A DNA stretch of 64,000 nt from assembly GCF_014837235.1 (NCBI RefSeq), contig NZ_JACYFT010000002.1:868001-932000 (forward strand). The letters are read 5' to 3'. Below the pieces are notes generated by a model that did not search any database, had not been told where the DNA came from, and saw nothing but the letters and a program-made list of their open reading frames with translations. Position 1 is the stretch's first letter, and each line of letters begins with the position of its first letter. Origin of the DNA: Limnohabitans radicicola. Lineage in GTDB: Bacteria; Pseudomonadota; Gammaproteobacteria; Burkholderiales; Burkholderiaceae_C. The translations under genes were made by a program, and so were the position numbers. Shown piece by piece: positions 16,685-25,857 of the stretch.

Positions 16685-18880
16685 ATGACTGGCTTCACCA
16701 TGCACAAACCGTCCCCCGTTCACGACAAAACACCCCTTCTGCCCCTGGCCGCACTGATGCTGGCCGGAGCGGTCGCACAGCCCGTTCTGGCACAAAGCAG
16801 CACCGACAAGGACATGGGCACCGTACTCATAAAGGACAAGCGCGTCGAAGACGCCAAAAGTGTGCTGCGTGTGCGTGAGACCGAGATCGGCAAAGGGCGG
16901 CAGGCCCTGCGCGACATCCCGCAAACCGTGACGGTGATGACCGAGCGCCTGATGAGCGACCGCAACCTCGACGATTTCCGGGAAGTCCTCAAGACCACGG
17001 CAGGCGTGAGCTTTCAGGCGGGCGAAACCGGCGAGGAAGACGTGCGCCTGCGCGGCTTCTCGCTCGGCCAGGCCGGAGACATCTACGTGGACGGCCTGCG
17101 CGACGCCCCGCTGATCGAGCGCGACACCTTCAACCAGGACCGGGTCGAGGTGCTCAAGGGCTCGGCATCGATGTTGTTTGGCAAGGGCTCCACCGGTGGC
17201 GTGGTCAACCAGGTCAACAAAGCCCCTCACCTGCTGGATGAACATGAAATCAACCTCACACTGGGCAGTGGCCAGCAGCGCCGCCTGACGGGCGACTTCA
17301 ACTGGGTCACCGGTGAAGACGCCGCCTTGCGCCTGAACGCCATGACCCACCAGGCCGACAACTGGGGGGCCAAGGTCGACAAGAAAGGCATCGCACCGAC
17401 CTTCCGTTGGGGCATCGGTGAGCGCGACGAGTACAGCGTGGGCCTGTACCACCTCGACACCGATGGTCGACCACTCTACAACCACCCCTGGTTTATCCAA
17501 AACGGCGTCATCGTGCCCACCCTGCCCGCCAAAAACTATTACGGCCTGGCCAGCGACCACCTGCGCACCGAGAGCACCTATGGCACCTTCAGCCATGTGC
17601 ACCGCCTGGATGCCGACAGCCAGATCAAGACCCAGCTGCGCCAGGGCCATTACGAGCGCGATCTCTGGGCCAGCGCCATCGCGTTCGTGACCCCGGTCAG
17701 CAGCCTGGCCGACATCACGGCCAGCACCGCCCTCAAGCGCACGCCCAAGGGCCGCGTGGGCGAAAGCGATCTGACCCAGGCGCAAAGCGACTATTCGGGC
17801 AAGGTGCAGGCATGGGGCCACCGTCACCGGCTGATCGCGGGCGTGGACGCTTACCGGGAAAACGCCTTGCGCAACCAAAGCTTTGCAGGCACGGCCTCGG
17901 GCCTGAACACCACCGTGGGCACCCCCAGCGACGGGGCATGGCGAGCCGACACGCGTGGCGCCCCAGACATGAACCGTTTCAAGGCGCAAGGCCTGGGGGT
18001 GTACGCCCAGGACACGGTCGAGCTGGCTGCACACCTGCAGTGGGTGTTGGGGCTGCGCTTTGACCACTTCACGGGCGACTACCGCGACCCCGGCGGCAAC
18101 CAGTTCCGCATGAGCGAAAACCTCTGGAGCCCACGCACCGGCCTGCTCTACCAACCCGACGACACCAGCAGCTACTACGTCAGCACCGGCACGTCCTACA
18201 ACACCTCGGGCGACACCTACCAGTACGCCCTGGGCAGTTTTGCCGCGGGCAGCGCCAACGCCAAACTGGCCAACACCCCACCGGAACAAAGCCGCAACAC
18301 CGAGCTGGGCGGCAAATGGGAGATCCTGGACAAAAAAGCCTCGCTGGGCATGGCCCTGTTCCGCACCGAAAAATACAACGAACGCAACACCGACCCCGAC
18401 GTCGCCGCCACCCAGATGCTGCTGTCGGGCAAGCGCCACGCCAGCGGCATGGAGTTCAACCTGGCCGGACGGCTGAGCCCCAAGTGGGAGATGTTCTACA
18501 ACCACACCTGGATCCCCAGCGCCCGCATCGACAACAGCAACATCACCACCGGCAACGCCCAGCGCCTGGGTGACCGTCCGGCCCTCACCCCCAAACACAG
18601 CGCCAGCCTCTGGACCAGCTATTTGCTGAACAGCCGGTGGCGGGTCGGTGGCGGCCTGAACCACCGCAGCGAGCAATCGCCCGAGGGCAACCGCAACGTG
18701 GTGGCGCCCGCCTTCACCACCCTGGACGCCATGGCCGAGTACAGCTTCAGCGACGCCACCACGCTCAAGTTCAACGCCAACAACCTGACCAACCAGCTCT
18801 ACGCCGACACGCTCTACCGAGGCTTCTATGGCCCGGGGGCACCGCGCACCGTGCAGGTCTCGCTCAAGACACGCTTCTGA
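16685..18880 (+). CDS. TonB-dependent siderophore receptor (Fiu/catecholate type)
   Basis: This 731-residue outer-membrane receptor imports ferric siderophore with TonB energy. A signal peptide ends near AQPVLAQ (residue 36). The plug domain (LRDIPQTVTVMTERLM, DDFREVLKTTAGVSF, EVLKGSASMLFGKGSTGGVVNQV) is followed by a long beta-barrel ending in VQVSLKTRF with terminal Phe. An ATG five codons later (16700) is an equal start candidate. The following PiuC-type gene is typically linked to catecholate receptors such as Fiu/PiuA, which suggests, but does not prove, a catecholate ligand. Confidence 0.92.
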   Translation: MTGFTMHKPSPVHDKTPLLPLAALMLAGAVAQPVLAQSSTDKDMGTVLIKDKRVEDAKSVLRVRETEIGKGRQALRDIPQTVTVMTERLMSDRNLDDFREVLKTTAGVSFQAGETGEEDVRLRGFSLGQAGDIYVDGLRDAPLIERDTFNQDRVEVLKGSASMLFGKGSTGGVVNQVNKAPHLLDEHEINLTLGSGQQRRLTGDFNWVTGEDAALRLNAMTHQADNWGAKVDKKGIAPTFRWGIGERDEYSVGLYHLDTDGRPLYNHPWFIQNGVIVPTLPAKNYYGLASDHLRTESTYGTFSHVHRLDADSQIKTQLRQGHYERDLWASAIAFVTPVSSLADITASTALKRTPKGRVGESDLTQAQSDYSGKVQAWGHRHRLIAGVDAYRENALRNQSFAGTASGLNTTVGTPSDGAWRADTRGAPDMNRFKAQGLGVYAQDTVELAAHLQWVLGLRFDHFTGDYRDPGGNQFRMSENLWSPRTGLLYQPDDTSSYYVSTGTSYNTSGDTYQYALGSFAAGSANAKLANTPPEQSRNTELGGKWEILDKKASLGMALFRTEKYNERNTDPDVAATQMLLSGKRHASGMEFNLAGRLSPKWEMFYNHTWIPSARIDNSNITTGNAQRLGDRPALTPKHSASLWTSYLLNSRWRVGGGLNHRSEQSPEGNRNVVAPAFTTLDAMAEYSFSDATTLKFNANNLTNQLYADTLYRGFYGPGAPRTVQVSLKTRF

Positions 18881-18894
18881 CGCACAAGGCCACC

Positions 18895-19581
18895 ATGATC
18901 CTGCACCTGCCCCAACTGCTGAACGCCGACGAAGTGCGGACCGCCCGCGCCCTGCTGGGCGATGATGCGCCCTGGATCGACGGTCGCAGCAGTGCGGGCG
19001 GTCAGGCCCTGGCGCAGAAAAACAACCTGCAGCTGGCCCAGGACAGCGAACACGGCCGCGACTTGCAGCGCCTGTTGCTGAGCACGGTGCAGCGCGAACC
19101 CCTGCTGCTGTCGGCCGCCCTGCCCCGGCGGATCTTCAACCCGCTGTTCAACCGCTACGACAGCCAGCACAGCCATTACGGCGCCCACGTCGATGGCGCG
19201 GTGCTGCGCTCGCAGGCCACTCAGGAATGGGTGCGCACCGACCTGTCTTGCACCGTCTTCCTCAGCGATCCACGAGACTACGACGGCGGCGAGCTGCGCG
19301 TGCAGGACCACGGGGGTGAACGCTGCTTCAAGCTGGCAGCGGGCGACGCCATCCTCTACCCCGGCACCCGGGTGCACGAGGTCACCCCGGTCACCCGGGG
19401 CGTGCGGCTGGCCAGCTTCTTCTGGATCGAGAGCATGGTGCGCAGCGAAGAACAGCGCCGCATCCTGTTCGACCTGGACATGAACCTGCTGCAGCTGCGT
19501 GCCCAGCTGGGTGAAACCGCCCAGACGACCGCCCTGACCGGCATCTACCACAACCTGCTGCGCCAGTGGGCCAGCACCTGA
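18895..19581 (+). CDS. piuC: PKHD-type Fe(2+)/2-oxoglutarate dioxygenase, PiuC/YbiX family
   Basis: This 228-residue protein belongs to the PKHD-type hydroxylases found beside Fiu/PiuA receptors. The iron ligands are visible as H98 and D100 (YGAHVDG) and H161 (TRVHEVTP), with the 2-oxoglutarate-binding arginine at R169. Length is normal. Its exact reaction is not established, but it is consistently part of iron-siderophore systems. It lies 14 bases after the receptor gene and 18 before the next gene, so it is operonic. Confidence 0.9.
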   Translation: MILHLPQLLNADEVRTARALLGDDAPWIDGRSSAGGQALAQKNNLQLAQDSEHGRDLQRLLLSTVQREPLLLSAALPRRIFNPLFNRYDSQHSHYGAHVDGAVLRSQATQEWVRTDLSCTVFLSDPRDYDGGELRVQDHGGERCFKLAAGDAILYPGTRVHEVTPVTRGVRLASFFWIESMVRSEEQRRILFDLDMNLLQLRAQLGETAQTTALTGIYHNLLRQWAST

Positions 19582-19599
19582 GCCAGCCGCCCCCAAGCC

Positions 19600-20685
19600 A
19601 TGAACCATCACCCCGTCAACCTGCACGACCACGAAGCGCTGGCCCGTGCCACGCTGGGCGAAGCGGCCTGGGCGTACTTTTCGGGGGGCGCTGCCGACGA
19701 AATCACGCTGCGCCAGAACACCCAGGCCTGGCAGGACATCGCTCTGGCACCCCGGGTGCTGCAGGACGTGCACAACGGCCACACGCGCATCGAGTTGCTG
19801 GGGCGCACCTGGCCCACCCCGGTGCTGGTCGCCCCCATGGCGCACCAGCGCTGGGCCCACCCCGATGGCGAAGCGGCCATGGCGCTGGCCGCCGCTGCAC
19901 AGGGCTGCGGCATGGTGCTGTCCCACCAGACCAGCACGCCTTTGCAGAGCGTGGCCGCACTGGTGCGCGGCGAACCCGACCGCGGCCCCTTGTGGTTTCA
20001 ACTCTACGGGCAGGCAGACCACGGCGCACAGGGCGAGCTGATCGCTGAAATCGAGCACGCCGGCTACGAAGCCATCGTGCTGACCGTGGATGCACCAGTG
20101 CAAGGTGTGCGTGACCGCGAGCGCCGCCTGGGCGCAAGCCTGCCTCTGCCCGAACACGCCCGCCCCGTGCACTGGCCAGCCACACCGCCCGAGAACCCCA
20201 CAGGGCTGTGCGCCGGGCACGCCAACACGGCCCTGACCTGGGCCAATGTGGCCCGGCTGCAGGAACAAACCCGCTTGCCGGTGCTGCTCAAGGGCATCAC
20301 GCACCCGCTGGACGCGCAGCAGGCCGCTCGGCTGAACGTGTCCGGCCTGATCGTCAGCAACCACGGTGGGCGCACGCTGGACACCGTGCCTGCCAGCGCG
20401 TGGCTGCTGCCCCGCGTGGTGGACGCGGTGCAGGGTGATGCGGCCGTGCTGGTGGACGGCGGCATCCGCCGCGGCACCGATGTGTTCAAGGCCCTGGCCC
20501 TGGGCGCCCACGCGGTGCTGGTGGGTCGCCCCTGCCTGTACGGGCTGGCCCATGCGGGCGCACGGGGCGCAGCCCATGTGCTGCGGCTGCTGCGCGACGA
20601 ACTGGAGGCGACGATGACCCTGTGTGGCTGCAAAACCCCGCTGGACATCGGGCCCGATCACCTTCACCTGCCTGCCCGACCATGA
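19600..20685 (+). CDS. FMN-dependent alpha-hydroxyacid oxidase/dehydrogenase
   Basis: This 361-residue protein is a complete member of the glycolate oxidase/L-lactate dehydrogenase FMN family, which oxidises 2-hydroxyacids to 2-oxoacids. All expected active-site residues are seen: Y26 (AYFSGG), Y136 (QLYGQ), K231 (LLKGI), H255 and R258 (SNHGGR), then VDGGIRRGTDVFKALALGA for phosphate binding. Membrane-anchoring loop features of LldD are not evident. Its position between piuC and hemP, overlapping hemP by ATGA, makes a role in iron acquisition possible (inference), perhaps on hydroxycarboxylate chelators. Confidence 0.88.
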   Translation: MNHHPVNLHDHEALARATLGEAAWAYFSGGAADEITLRQNTQAWQDIALAPRVLQDVHNGHTRIELLGRTWPTPVLVAPMAHQRWAHPDGEAAMALAAAAQGCGMVLSHQTSTPLQSVAALVRGEPDRGPLWFQLYGQADHGAQGELIAEIEHAGYEAIVLTVDAPVQGVRDRERRLGASLPLPEHARPVHWPATPPENPTGLCAGHANTALTWANVARLQEQTRLPVLLKGITHPLDAQQAARLNVSGLIVSNHGGRTLDTVPASAWLLPRVVDAVQGDAAVLVDGGIRRGTDVFKALALGAHAVLVGRPCLYGLAHAGARGAAHVLRLLRDELEATMTLCGCKTPLDIGPDHLHLPARP

Positions 20686-20864
20686 ACAAGCCAGCCCCCC
20701 AGACAGCAGGCCCACAGGCGCAGCCCGCCAGGGCAACGCCGCCACCGCGCACCATCGACAGCCAGACGCTGTTCGGCAACGCCAGCCAGGTGCTGATCGC
20801 GCACCAGGGCGAAACCTACAAACTCCAGATCACCCGGCAAGGCAAGCTGATCCTCACCAAATGA
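20682..20864 (+). CDS. hemP: Hemin uptake protein HemP
   Basis: This 60-residue protein has a Pro/Ala-rich head and the conserved HemP core: SQTLFGNASQVLIAHQGE followed by YKLQITRQGKLILTK. HemP/HmuP proteins are small, Fur-regulated and needed for haem uptake gene expression in some bacteria. The ATG at 20682 overlaps the oxidase stop (ATGA), so it is the last gene of the iron operon. No haem receptor or HmuTUV is in the window. Confidence 0.9.
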   Translation: MNKPAPQTAGPQAQPARATPPPRTIDSQTLFGNASQVLIAHQGETYKLQITRQGKLILTK

Positions 20865-20865
20865 A

Positions 20866-20891
20866 AAAGCGGACTGCAAGCAGTCCGCTTT
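20866..20891. terminator. Bidirectional terminator between hemP and ahpF
   Basis: AAAGCGGACT/AGTCCGCTTT pairs around a GCAAGC loop, with A residues on one side and T residues on the other. It begins two bases after the hemP stop and can serve the convergent ahpF as well. Confidence 0.75.
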
Positions 20892-20908
20892 CAGACCCGC
20901 AGCCAAGC

Positions 20909-22459
20909 TCAGTGGCGAATCAGGTGGTCAAAGGCGCTGAGCGCGGCCTTGGCCCCTTCGCCTGCGGCGATCACGATCTGCTTGTAGGGCACCGTGGTGC
21001 AGTCACCTGCGGCAAACACGCCGGGCACATTGGTGTGGCCCTTGGCGTCCACCACGATCTCGCCGAATTTGCTCAGCTCCGCCGTTCCCTTGAGCCACTC
21101 GGTGTTGGGCACCAGACCAATTTGCACAAATACACCCGCCAATTCGACATGGTGTTCGGTGCCGGTGGCGCGGTCCTTGAAGCGTATGCCATTGACCTTG
21201 CTGCCGTCACCGGTGATCTCGGTCGTCTGGGCATTGGTGTGCACCGTCACATTGGGCAGGCTGTTGAGCTTGTTGACCAGCACGGCGTCGGCCTTGAGTT
21301 GATCTGCGAACTCGATCACGGTGACGTGCTCGACGATGCCCGCCAGATCAATCGCGGCCTCGATGCCCGAGTTACCGCCGCCAATGACGGCCGTGCGCTT
21401 GCCCTTGAACAGCGGGCCGTCGCAGTGCGGGCAGTAGGCCACGCCCTTGTTTTTGTACTCGGCTTCGCCGGGCACGTTCACATTGCGCCAGCGGGCACCG
21501 GTCGACAGGATCACGGTTTTGGCCTTGAGCGTCGCGCCGTTTTCCATCTGGATGTGTACCAAACCGTCGGCCCCTGCGGGCGTCAGCTTGTCGGCACGCT
21601 GCAGATTCATGATGTCCACGCCGTAATGGCGCACCTGCGCTTCGAGCGCGGCAGAAAACTTGGGGCCGTCGGTTTCGAGCACCGAGATGTAGTTTTCAAT
21701 CGCCATGGTGTCGTTGGTCTGCCCGCCAAAGCGCTCGGCAGCCACGCCCACACGGATGCCCTTGCGGGCGGCATACACAGCAGCTGCCGCACCGGCGGGG
21801 CCACCGCCCACGATGAGGACTTCATAGGGGTCTTTGGCATCCAACTTGGCCGCTTCGCGCTTCGCTGCGCCCGTGTCGAGCTTGGCCACGATTTCTTCCA
21901 CGCTCATGCGGCCCGAGCCGAACACCTGACCGTTCAAAAACACCATGGGCACCGCCATGATCTGGCGCTCTTCGACTTCTTTCTGGAAGGCACCGCCTTC
22001 GATCACCACGGTCTTGACCTTGGGGTTGAAGATGGCCATGAGCGACAGGGCCTGCACGACGTCCGGGCAGTTGTGGCAGGTCAGGGACATGTAGACCTCG
22101 AAGCTGAAGTCACCGTCCAGGGCCTTGATGCTGTCAATGACTTCGGCCTCCACCTTGGGCGGATGGCCGCCCGTCCACAGCAGGGCCAGCACCAGCGAGG
22201 TGAACTCGTGGCCCAGCGGCAAACCGGCAAAGCGCACGCCTTGTGTCTCGCCCTCGCGTGCCACCACAAATGAGGGCTTGCGCGCATCGTTGCCCGAGGT
22301 GTCGAGCGTGACCTTGTCGGACAGGCTGACGATGGTCTCCAACAGGCTCTTCATGTCGGTGCCGGTTTCGCTGTCGTCCAGTGACGCGATCAGGCGGATC
22401 GGCTGGCGCAGCAAGCCAAGGTATTGCTGCAATTGGGCTTTGAGGGTGTCGTCGAGCAT
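20909..22459 (-). CDS. ahpF: Alkyl hydroperoxide reductase subunit F
   Basis: This 516-residue flavoprotein passes electrons from NADH to AhpC. The N-terminal tandem-thioredoxin domain carries C128-x-x-C131 (TCHNCPDV); the thioredoxin-reductase-like part has the FAD motif [18 protein letters not shown], the redox CPHC in [12 protein letters not shown], an NAD motif [14 protein letters not shown] and [14 protein letters not shown] at the end. The ATG at 22457-22459 has GGAG upstream; the frame extends further but lacks family similarity. ahpC lies 161 bp upstream in the same direction. Confidence 0.95.
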   Translation of the reverse strand: MLDDTLKAQLQQYLGLLRQPIRLIASLDDSETGTDMKSLLETIVSLSDKVTLDTSGNDARKPSFVVAREGETQGVRFAGLPLGHEFTSLVLALLWTGGHPPKVEAEVIDSIKALDGDFSFEVYMSLTCHNCPDVVQALSLMAIFNPKVKTVVIEGGAFQKEVEERQIMAVPMVFLNGQVFGSGRMSVEEIVAKLDTGAAKREAAKLDAKDPYEVLIVGGGPAGAAAAVYAARKGIRVGVAAERFGGQTNDTMAIENYISVLETDGPKFSAALEAQVRHYGVDIMNLQRADKLTPAGADGLVHIQMENGATLKAKTVILSTGARWRNVNVPGEAEYKNKGVAYCPHCDGPLFKGKRTAVIGGGNSGIEAAIDLAGIVEHVTVIEFADQLKADAVLVNKLNSLPNVTVHTNAQTTEITGDGSKVNGIRFKDRATGTEHHVELAGVFVQIGLVPNTEWLKGTAELSKFGEIVVDAKGHTNVPGVFAAGDCTTVPYKQIVIAAGEGAKAALSAFDHLIRH

Positions 22460-22620
22460 GGTTTTCTCCTGTTTCAGGGTGCACACATCCAGGGCCTCGC
22501 TTGTGGCGGGGCCTCGGAAAAAGGGGTTTTGGGGGAATCGTTGAGGACAGCGCACACCCGGCTGGTGGCCTTGTTGCGCTGTGCTCAACGCCCTGCCAGG
22601 CAGGGCGCCGAAGTCAAGAA

Positions 22621-23184
22621 TTAGATCTTGCCAACCAGGTCAATGGAAGGAGCCAAAGTCTTGGCGCCTTCTTTCCACTTGGCGGGGCACACTTGGCCGG
22701 GGTTGGCGGCGGTGTACTGGGCAGCTGTGAGCTTGCGCAGGGTCTCGGACACGTCACGGGCGATTTCGTTGGAGTGGATTTCCACGGTCTTGATCGTCAA
22801 CTCGGGGTTGATGATGAAGGTGCCGCGCAGTGCCAGGCCTTCTTCTTCGATGTGCACGCCAAAAGCGCGTGTCAGGGCGTGTGTAGGGTCACCGACCAAT
22901 GGGAACTTGGCTTTGCCCACAGCAGGCGAAGTCTCGTGCCAGACTTTGTGCGAGAAGTGCGTGTCGGTGGTGATGATGTACACCTCGGCGCCGGCTTTCT
23001 GGAAAGCAGCGTAGTTGTCAGCAGCGTCTTCGATTTCTGTAGGGCAGTTGAAGGTGAACGCGGCGGGCATGAAGATGAACACGTTCCACTTGCCTTTGAG
23101 GCTGGCTTCGGTCACTTCGATGAATTTGCCGTTGTGGAAAGCGTTGGCTTTGAACGGTTGCACTTGGGTGTTGATCAGGGACAT
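22621..23184 (-). CDS. ahpC: Alkyl hydroperoxide reductase subunit C (typical 2-Cys peroxiredoxin)
   Basis: This 187-residue peroxiredoxin reduces H2O2, organic hydroperoxides and peroxynitrite. The peroxidatic cysteine is C47 (FTFNCPTE) and the resolving cysteine C166 (QVCPAKW), both in their usual places. Length and start match the E. coli-type AhpC. It precedes ahpF. The 100-bp leader contains an AT-rich stretch and an ATGAGA/TCTCAT inverted repeat. Confidence 0.97.
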   Translation of the reverse strand: MSLINTQVQPFKANAFHNGKFIEVTEASLKGKWNVFIFMPAAFTFNCPTEIEDAADNYAAFQKAGAEVYIITTDTHFSHKVWHETSPAVGKAKFPLVGDPTHALTRAFGVHIEEEGLALRGTFIINPELTIKTVEIHSNEIARDVSETLRKLTAAQYTAANPGQVCPAKWKEGAKTLAPSIDLVGKI

Positions 23185-23225
23185 GGTGTTTCCTTTGGGC
23201 TTGGTTGATTAAAAAAAACTATCAA

Positions 23226-23239
23226 ATGAGAAATCTCAT
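23226..23239. promoter_or_regulatory. Inverted repeat upstream of ahpC
   Basis: ATGAGA and TCTCAT are exact reverse complements separated by AA, about 40 bases before the ahpC start. The spacing does not match the four-part OxyR site. The regulator is unknown. Confidence 0.35.
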
Positions 23240-23284
23240 AGGAATTAATGTAACCTGGGTCGGGTAGTTTGTTGATTAGTAGTT

Positions 23285-23674
23285 TCAATGACGCCGATTG
23301 CCCAGCCAGACGCCCAGCCCCAAACTGAGCCAGGACAGGATGAAGGCCGAGCCACCCCAGGGGACGGCGGCGCGGGCAGCGTCCCAACCCCAAATCAGAC
23401 GGGCATAAAGGTTCAGGCAAAACAGCAGCGTGCCCGCCAGCATCAAGCCACCCGAGGCGGTCAGCCAGGGAGACTGCACTCGGACCGTCAGCAGTCCGAC
23501 CAGAATGAGTCCCAGCGCATGGAATTGCTGCTGCGCCAAAGCGGTGGTCAGGGTGGAAGCGCCCGCCTGCAAGGCTGGCAGGTGGGCGGCCGCCGCAGAC
23601 AGGGCCACCGAGGAAGCAGCGCTCAAGGCCCCCAGCACAATGAAGACACGGGCTTGCACGGGCAAAGCAGACAT
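23285..23674 (-). CDS. DUF423 family small membrane protein
   Basis: This 129-residue protein has about four hydrophobic segments and the DUF423 (YgdD-like) features: a short helix rich in Ala/Ser, QQQFHALGLILVGLL, GTLLFCLNLYA and a C-terminal PWGGSAFILSWLSL. It is an inner-membrane protein without known biochemical function. The ATG at 23672-23674 is preferred, as upstream codons overlap the cfa gene. It lies 26 bp after cfa in the same direction. Confidence 0.82.
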   Translation of the reverse strand: MSALPVQARVFIVLGALSAASSVALSAAAAHLPALQAGASTLTTALAQQQFHALGLILVGLLTVRVQSPWLTASGGLMLAGTLLFCLNLYARLIWGWDAARAAVPWGGSAFILSWLSLGLGVWLGNRRH

Positions 23675-23700
23675 GGACGCTTTCTGGAGGCACAGGCCTC

Positions 23701-24870
23701 TCACATGGGTGGGCGGCGGTACCCTCCCTGCACCCCTGAGGGCGAAAGCACCACCTGCCACAACTGGTTGTCGCGGGCCCTGAATGTACCAGCGCAGCAC
23801 AACAAGTAGTAACGCCACATGCGGTAAAACCGCTCGCCGTAACGCTCTTTGAGCCGAGGCCAGGCCGCCTCAAAGCGTTCATGCCAAGCCATCAGGGTCT
23901 TGTCGTAATCGGCGCCAAAGTTGTGCCAGTCCTCCACCACAAAATCCGGCTCGGCGCAGTACGCCAGCTCGGCCGCCGAGGGCAGCACCCCATTGGGAAA
24001 AATGTAGCGCTCAACCCAAGGGTCCAGGATGCGGCCACTTTGCTTTTTGCCAATGGTGTGCAGCAAAAACAGGCCCTCGTCATGCAGGCTGCGGCGCGCC
24101 ATGTCGAAAAATGCCGGGTAGTTTTTGTGGCCCACATGCTCGAACATACCTACCGACGCCACCCGGTCAAAGCGCAAGCGCCCCAAGGGGTTGAACTGGC
24201 GGTAGTCCGCCAACTCAAAACTCACGGGCAGGCCCTTGGCCCGGTCCAGCCCCCAGCGGACCTGTTCACGTGAGACGGTCAGCCCCACGCATTGCACGCG
24301 GTGGTGCCGGGCCGCATGCAGCATCAGGCTGCCCCAGCCGCAACCGATGTCCAGCAGCGTCATGCCTGGCTCCAGCTGCAATTTGCGACAGATCAGCTCC
24401 AGCTTGGCCTCCTGCGCCTGCTCCAATGTCCCGGCATGGGCCCAGTAAGCACAGCTGTAGGCCATGCTGGGGTCGAGCATGGCGGCATAGAGGTCGTTGC
24501 CCAGGTCGTAATGAAAGCGCCCCACCTGCCAGGCGCGGGCCTCCGTCTGCAAATTGGTCAGCCGGGCCCGCAACGCAGCCCACCACCAGCCGGGCTGCCC
24601 GGCCTGCGCGTCCAGCCGACCACTCAGGATGCGGCGGATCAGCTCGTCCACCTGGTCGCAGTCCCACCAACCATCCATGTAACTCTCACCCAGACCGATG
24701 CTGCCTTGCGCCAGGATGCGATCCAGCGTGCCCGGGTGGTGGACACGCATGTCCCAGGGGCGTCCCCCATTGACCATGATGCCCACACTGGCCAGCAGCT
24801 CCCGCGCGCGCTGGTCCCGGTCGGTGCGCCTGGACCGCTGAACGTCCACCCACTCCAGATCTGAACCCAT
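23701..24870 (-). CDS. cfa: Cyclopropane-fatty-acyl-phospholipid synthase
   Basis: This 389-residue SAM-dependent methyltransferase adds a methylene bridge to unsaturated acyl chains of membrane phospholipids. The SAM site is LLDIGCGWGSLMLHAARHH, followed by VGLTVSREQV and SVGMFEHVGHKNYPAFFD. The N-terminal GESYMDGWWDCDQVDELI is characteristic of Cfa. Length is normal. It is divergent from the SDR gene at 25015, with a 144-bp gap. Confidence 0.93.
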   Translation of the reverse strand: MGSDLEWVDVQRSRRTDRDQRARELLASVGIMVNGGRPWDMRVHHPGTLDRILAQGSIGLGESYMDGWWDCDQVDELIRRILSGRLDAQAGQPGWWWAALRARLTNLQTEARAWQVGRFHYDLGNDLYAAMLDPSMAYSCAYWAHAGTLEQAQEAKLELICRKLQLEPGMTLLDIGCGWGSLMLHAARHHRVQCVGLTVSREQVRWGLDRAKGLPVSFELADYRQFNPLGRLRFDRVASVGMFEHVGHKNYPAFFDMARRSLHDEGLFLLHTIGKKQSGRILDPWVERYIFPNGVLPSAAELAYCAEPDFVVEDWHNFGADYDKTLMAWHERFEAAWPRLKERYGERFYRMWRYYLLCCAGTFRARDNQLWQVVLSPSGVQGGYRRPPM

Positions 24871-24933
24871 GCTTGCTCCTCGTCCAATGAGAACTTCATC
24901 CTAGGCACGACACCCTGAGAGGGAAATTGATCT

Positions 24934-24949
24934 CCCGGTCTATACCGGG
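24934..24949. repeat. CCCGGT/ACCGGG inverted repeat in the cfa-SDR gap
   Basis: Six-base arms flank CTAT. It sits 28 bases upstream of the larger palindrome at 24977. It could be a small hairpin or a protein site; nothing more can be said. Confidence 0.3.
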
Positions 24950-24976
24950 TGGTCAGCGGCGAGCAGATGTGCATAA

Positions 24977-24998
24977 TTGACGTTTACGTTAACGTCAA
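24977..24998. promoter_or_regulatory. Perfect 22-bp operator-like palindrome before the SDR dehydrogenase gene
   Basis: TTGACGTT and AACGTCAA are exact reverse complements around a 6-base spacer, ending 16 bases before the ATG. Position next to the Shine-Dalgarno fits a repressor site. The ACGT-rich arms resemble operators of MerR- or TetR-type regulators of acyl-CoA and branched-chain catabolism genes, but the regulator is not in the window. Confidence 0.65.
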
Positions 24999-25014
24999 CC
25001 AAAAGGAGCGAAGC

Positions 25015-25773
25015 ATGGACATTCAAGGCAAGGTTTTCATCGTCACAGGCGGCGCATCGGGCCTGGGCGAAGGCACAGCACGCATGCTGGCGGCCAACGG
25101 CGGCAAGGTCGTGATTGCCGACATGCAGACAGAAAAAGGCGAAGCGATCGCCAAAGAACTGGGCGGTGCCTTCGTCAAGTGCGACGTGAGCAACGAAGCC
25201 GACGGCCAGGCCGTGGTGGCCCAGGCCGTGTCCATGGGCAAGCTGGTGGGTCTGGTCAATTGCGCAGGCATCGCCCCCGCCGAAAAAACAGTGGGCAAGA
25301 ACGGCGCGCACAGCCTGGCCGTCTACACCAAGACCATCATGGTCAACCTGGTGGGCACCTTCAACATGATCCGTCTGGCGTCCGAAGCCATGTGCAAGAA
25401 CGAGCCCGAAGCCACCGGCGAGCGCGGCGTGCTGATCAGCACCGCCAGCGTGGCCGCCTACGACGGGCAGATCGGCCAGGCGGCTTACGCCGCGTCCAAA
25501 GGCGGTGTGGTCGGCATGACGCTCCCGATCGCCCGCGACCTGTCGCGCAACGGCATCCGCAACATGACCATTGCCCCCGGCATCTTCGGCACGCCCATGC
25601 TGTTTGGCATGCCCCAAGAAGTGCAAGACGCGCTGGCTGCAGGTGTGCCCTTCCCCAGCCGCTTGGGCACGCCCCAGGACTACGCCAAGCTGGCCAAGCA
25701 CATCATCGAAAACGACATGCTCAACGGCGAAGTGATCCGCCTGGACGGTGCCATCCGGCTGGCTCCAAAATGA
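25015..25773 (+). CDS. SDR family 3-hydroxyacyl-CoA dehydrogenase-like protein
   Basis: This 252-residue short-chain dehydrogenase closely resembles the HSD17B10/3-hydroxy-2-methylbutyryl-CoA dehydrogenase group. NAD(H) binding is seen in [15 protein letters not shown] and [10 protein letters not shown]; catalytic Ser, Tyr and Lys lie in [20 protein letters not shown] and the following [10 protein letters not shown] closes the fold. A reaction on 3-hydroxyacyl-CoA in fatty acid or isoleucine breakdown is likely (inference). AAAAGGAG before the ATG at 25015 fixes the start. Controlled probably through the palindrome at 24977. Confidence 0.85.
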   Translation: MDIQGKVFIVTGGASGLGEGTARMLAANGGKVVIADMQTEKGEAIAKELGGAFVKCDVSNEADGQAVVAQAVSMGKLVGLVNCAGIAPAEKTVGKNGAHSLAVYTKTIMVNLVGTFNMIRLASEAMCKNEPEATGERGVLISTASVAAYDGQIGQAAYAASKGGVVGMTLPIARDLSRNGIRNMTIAPGIFGTPMLFGMPQEVQDALAAGVPFPSRLGTPQDYAKLAKHIIENDMLNGEVIRLDGAIRLAPK

Positions 25774-25796
25774 GCTGAGGTATCAGGTTGCATTTC

Positions 25797-25824
25797 AAAA
25801 GGCCCCTCGGGGCCTTTTGTTTTT
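25797..25824 (+). terminator. Rho-independent terminator after the SDR gene
   Basis: AAAAGGCCCC/GGGGCCTTTT with a 2-base loop is followed by GTTTTT. Only 34 bp separate it from the next gene, which must therefore have its promoter in that stretch. Confidence 0.85.
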
Positions 25825-25857
25825 GGCGAGGCTGCGCAAGCACTACACTGGGTCACC

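Noticed and set aside
16538..18676. A 712-residue open frame on the minus strand opposite the TonB-dependent receptor
   Set aside because: No family motifs; the receptor on the plus strand explains the open frame.
18826..20745. A 639-residue open frame on the minus strand across piuC and the oxidase
   Set aside because: It spans several genuine genes on the other strand and shows only antisense-type composition.
23219..23242. An OxyR site (ATAG-N7-CTAT type) upstream of ahpC
   Set aside because: CTAT and ATAG are present but separated by 15 bases, which does not fit the spaced four-element motif.
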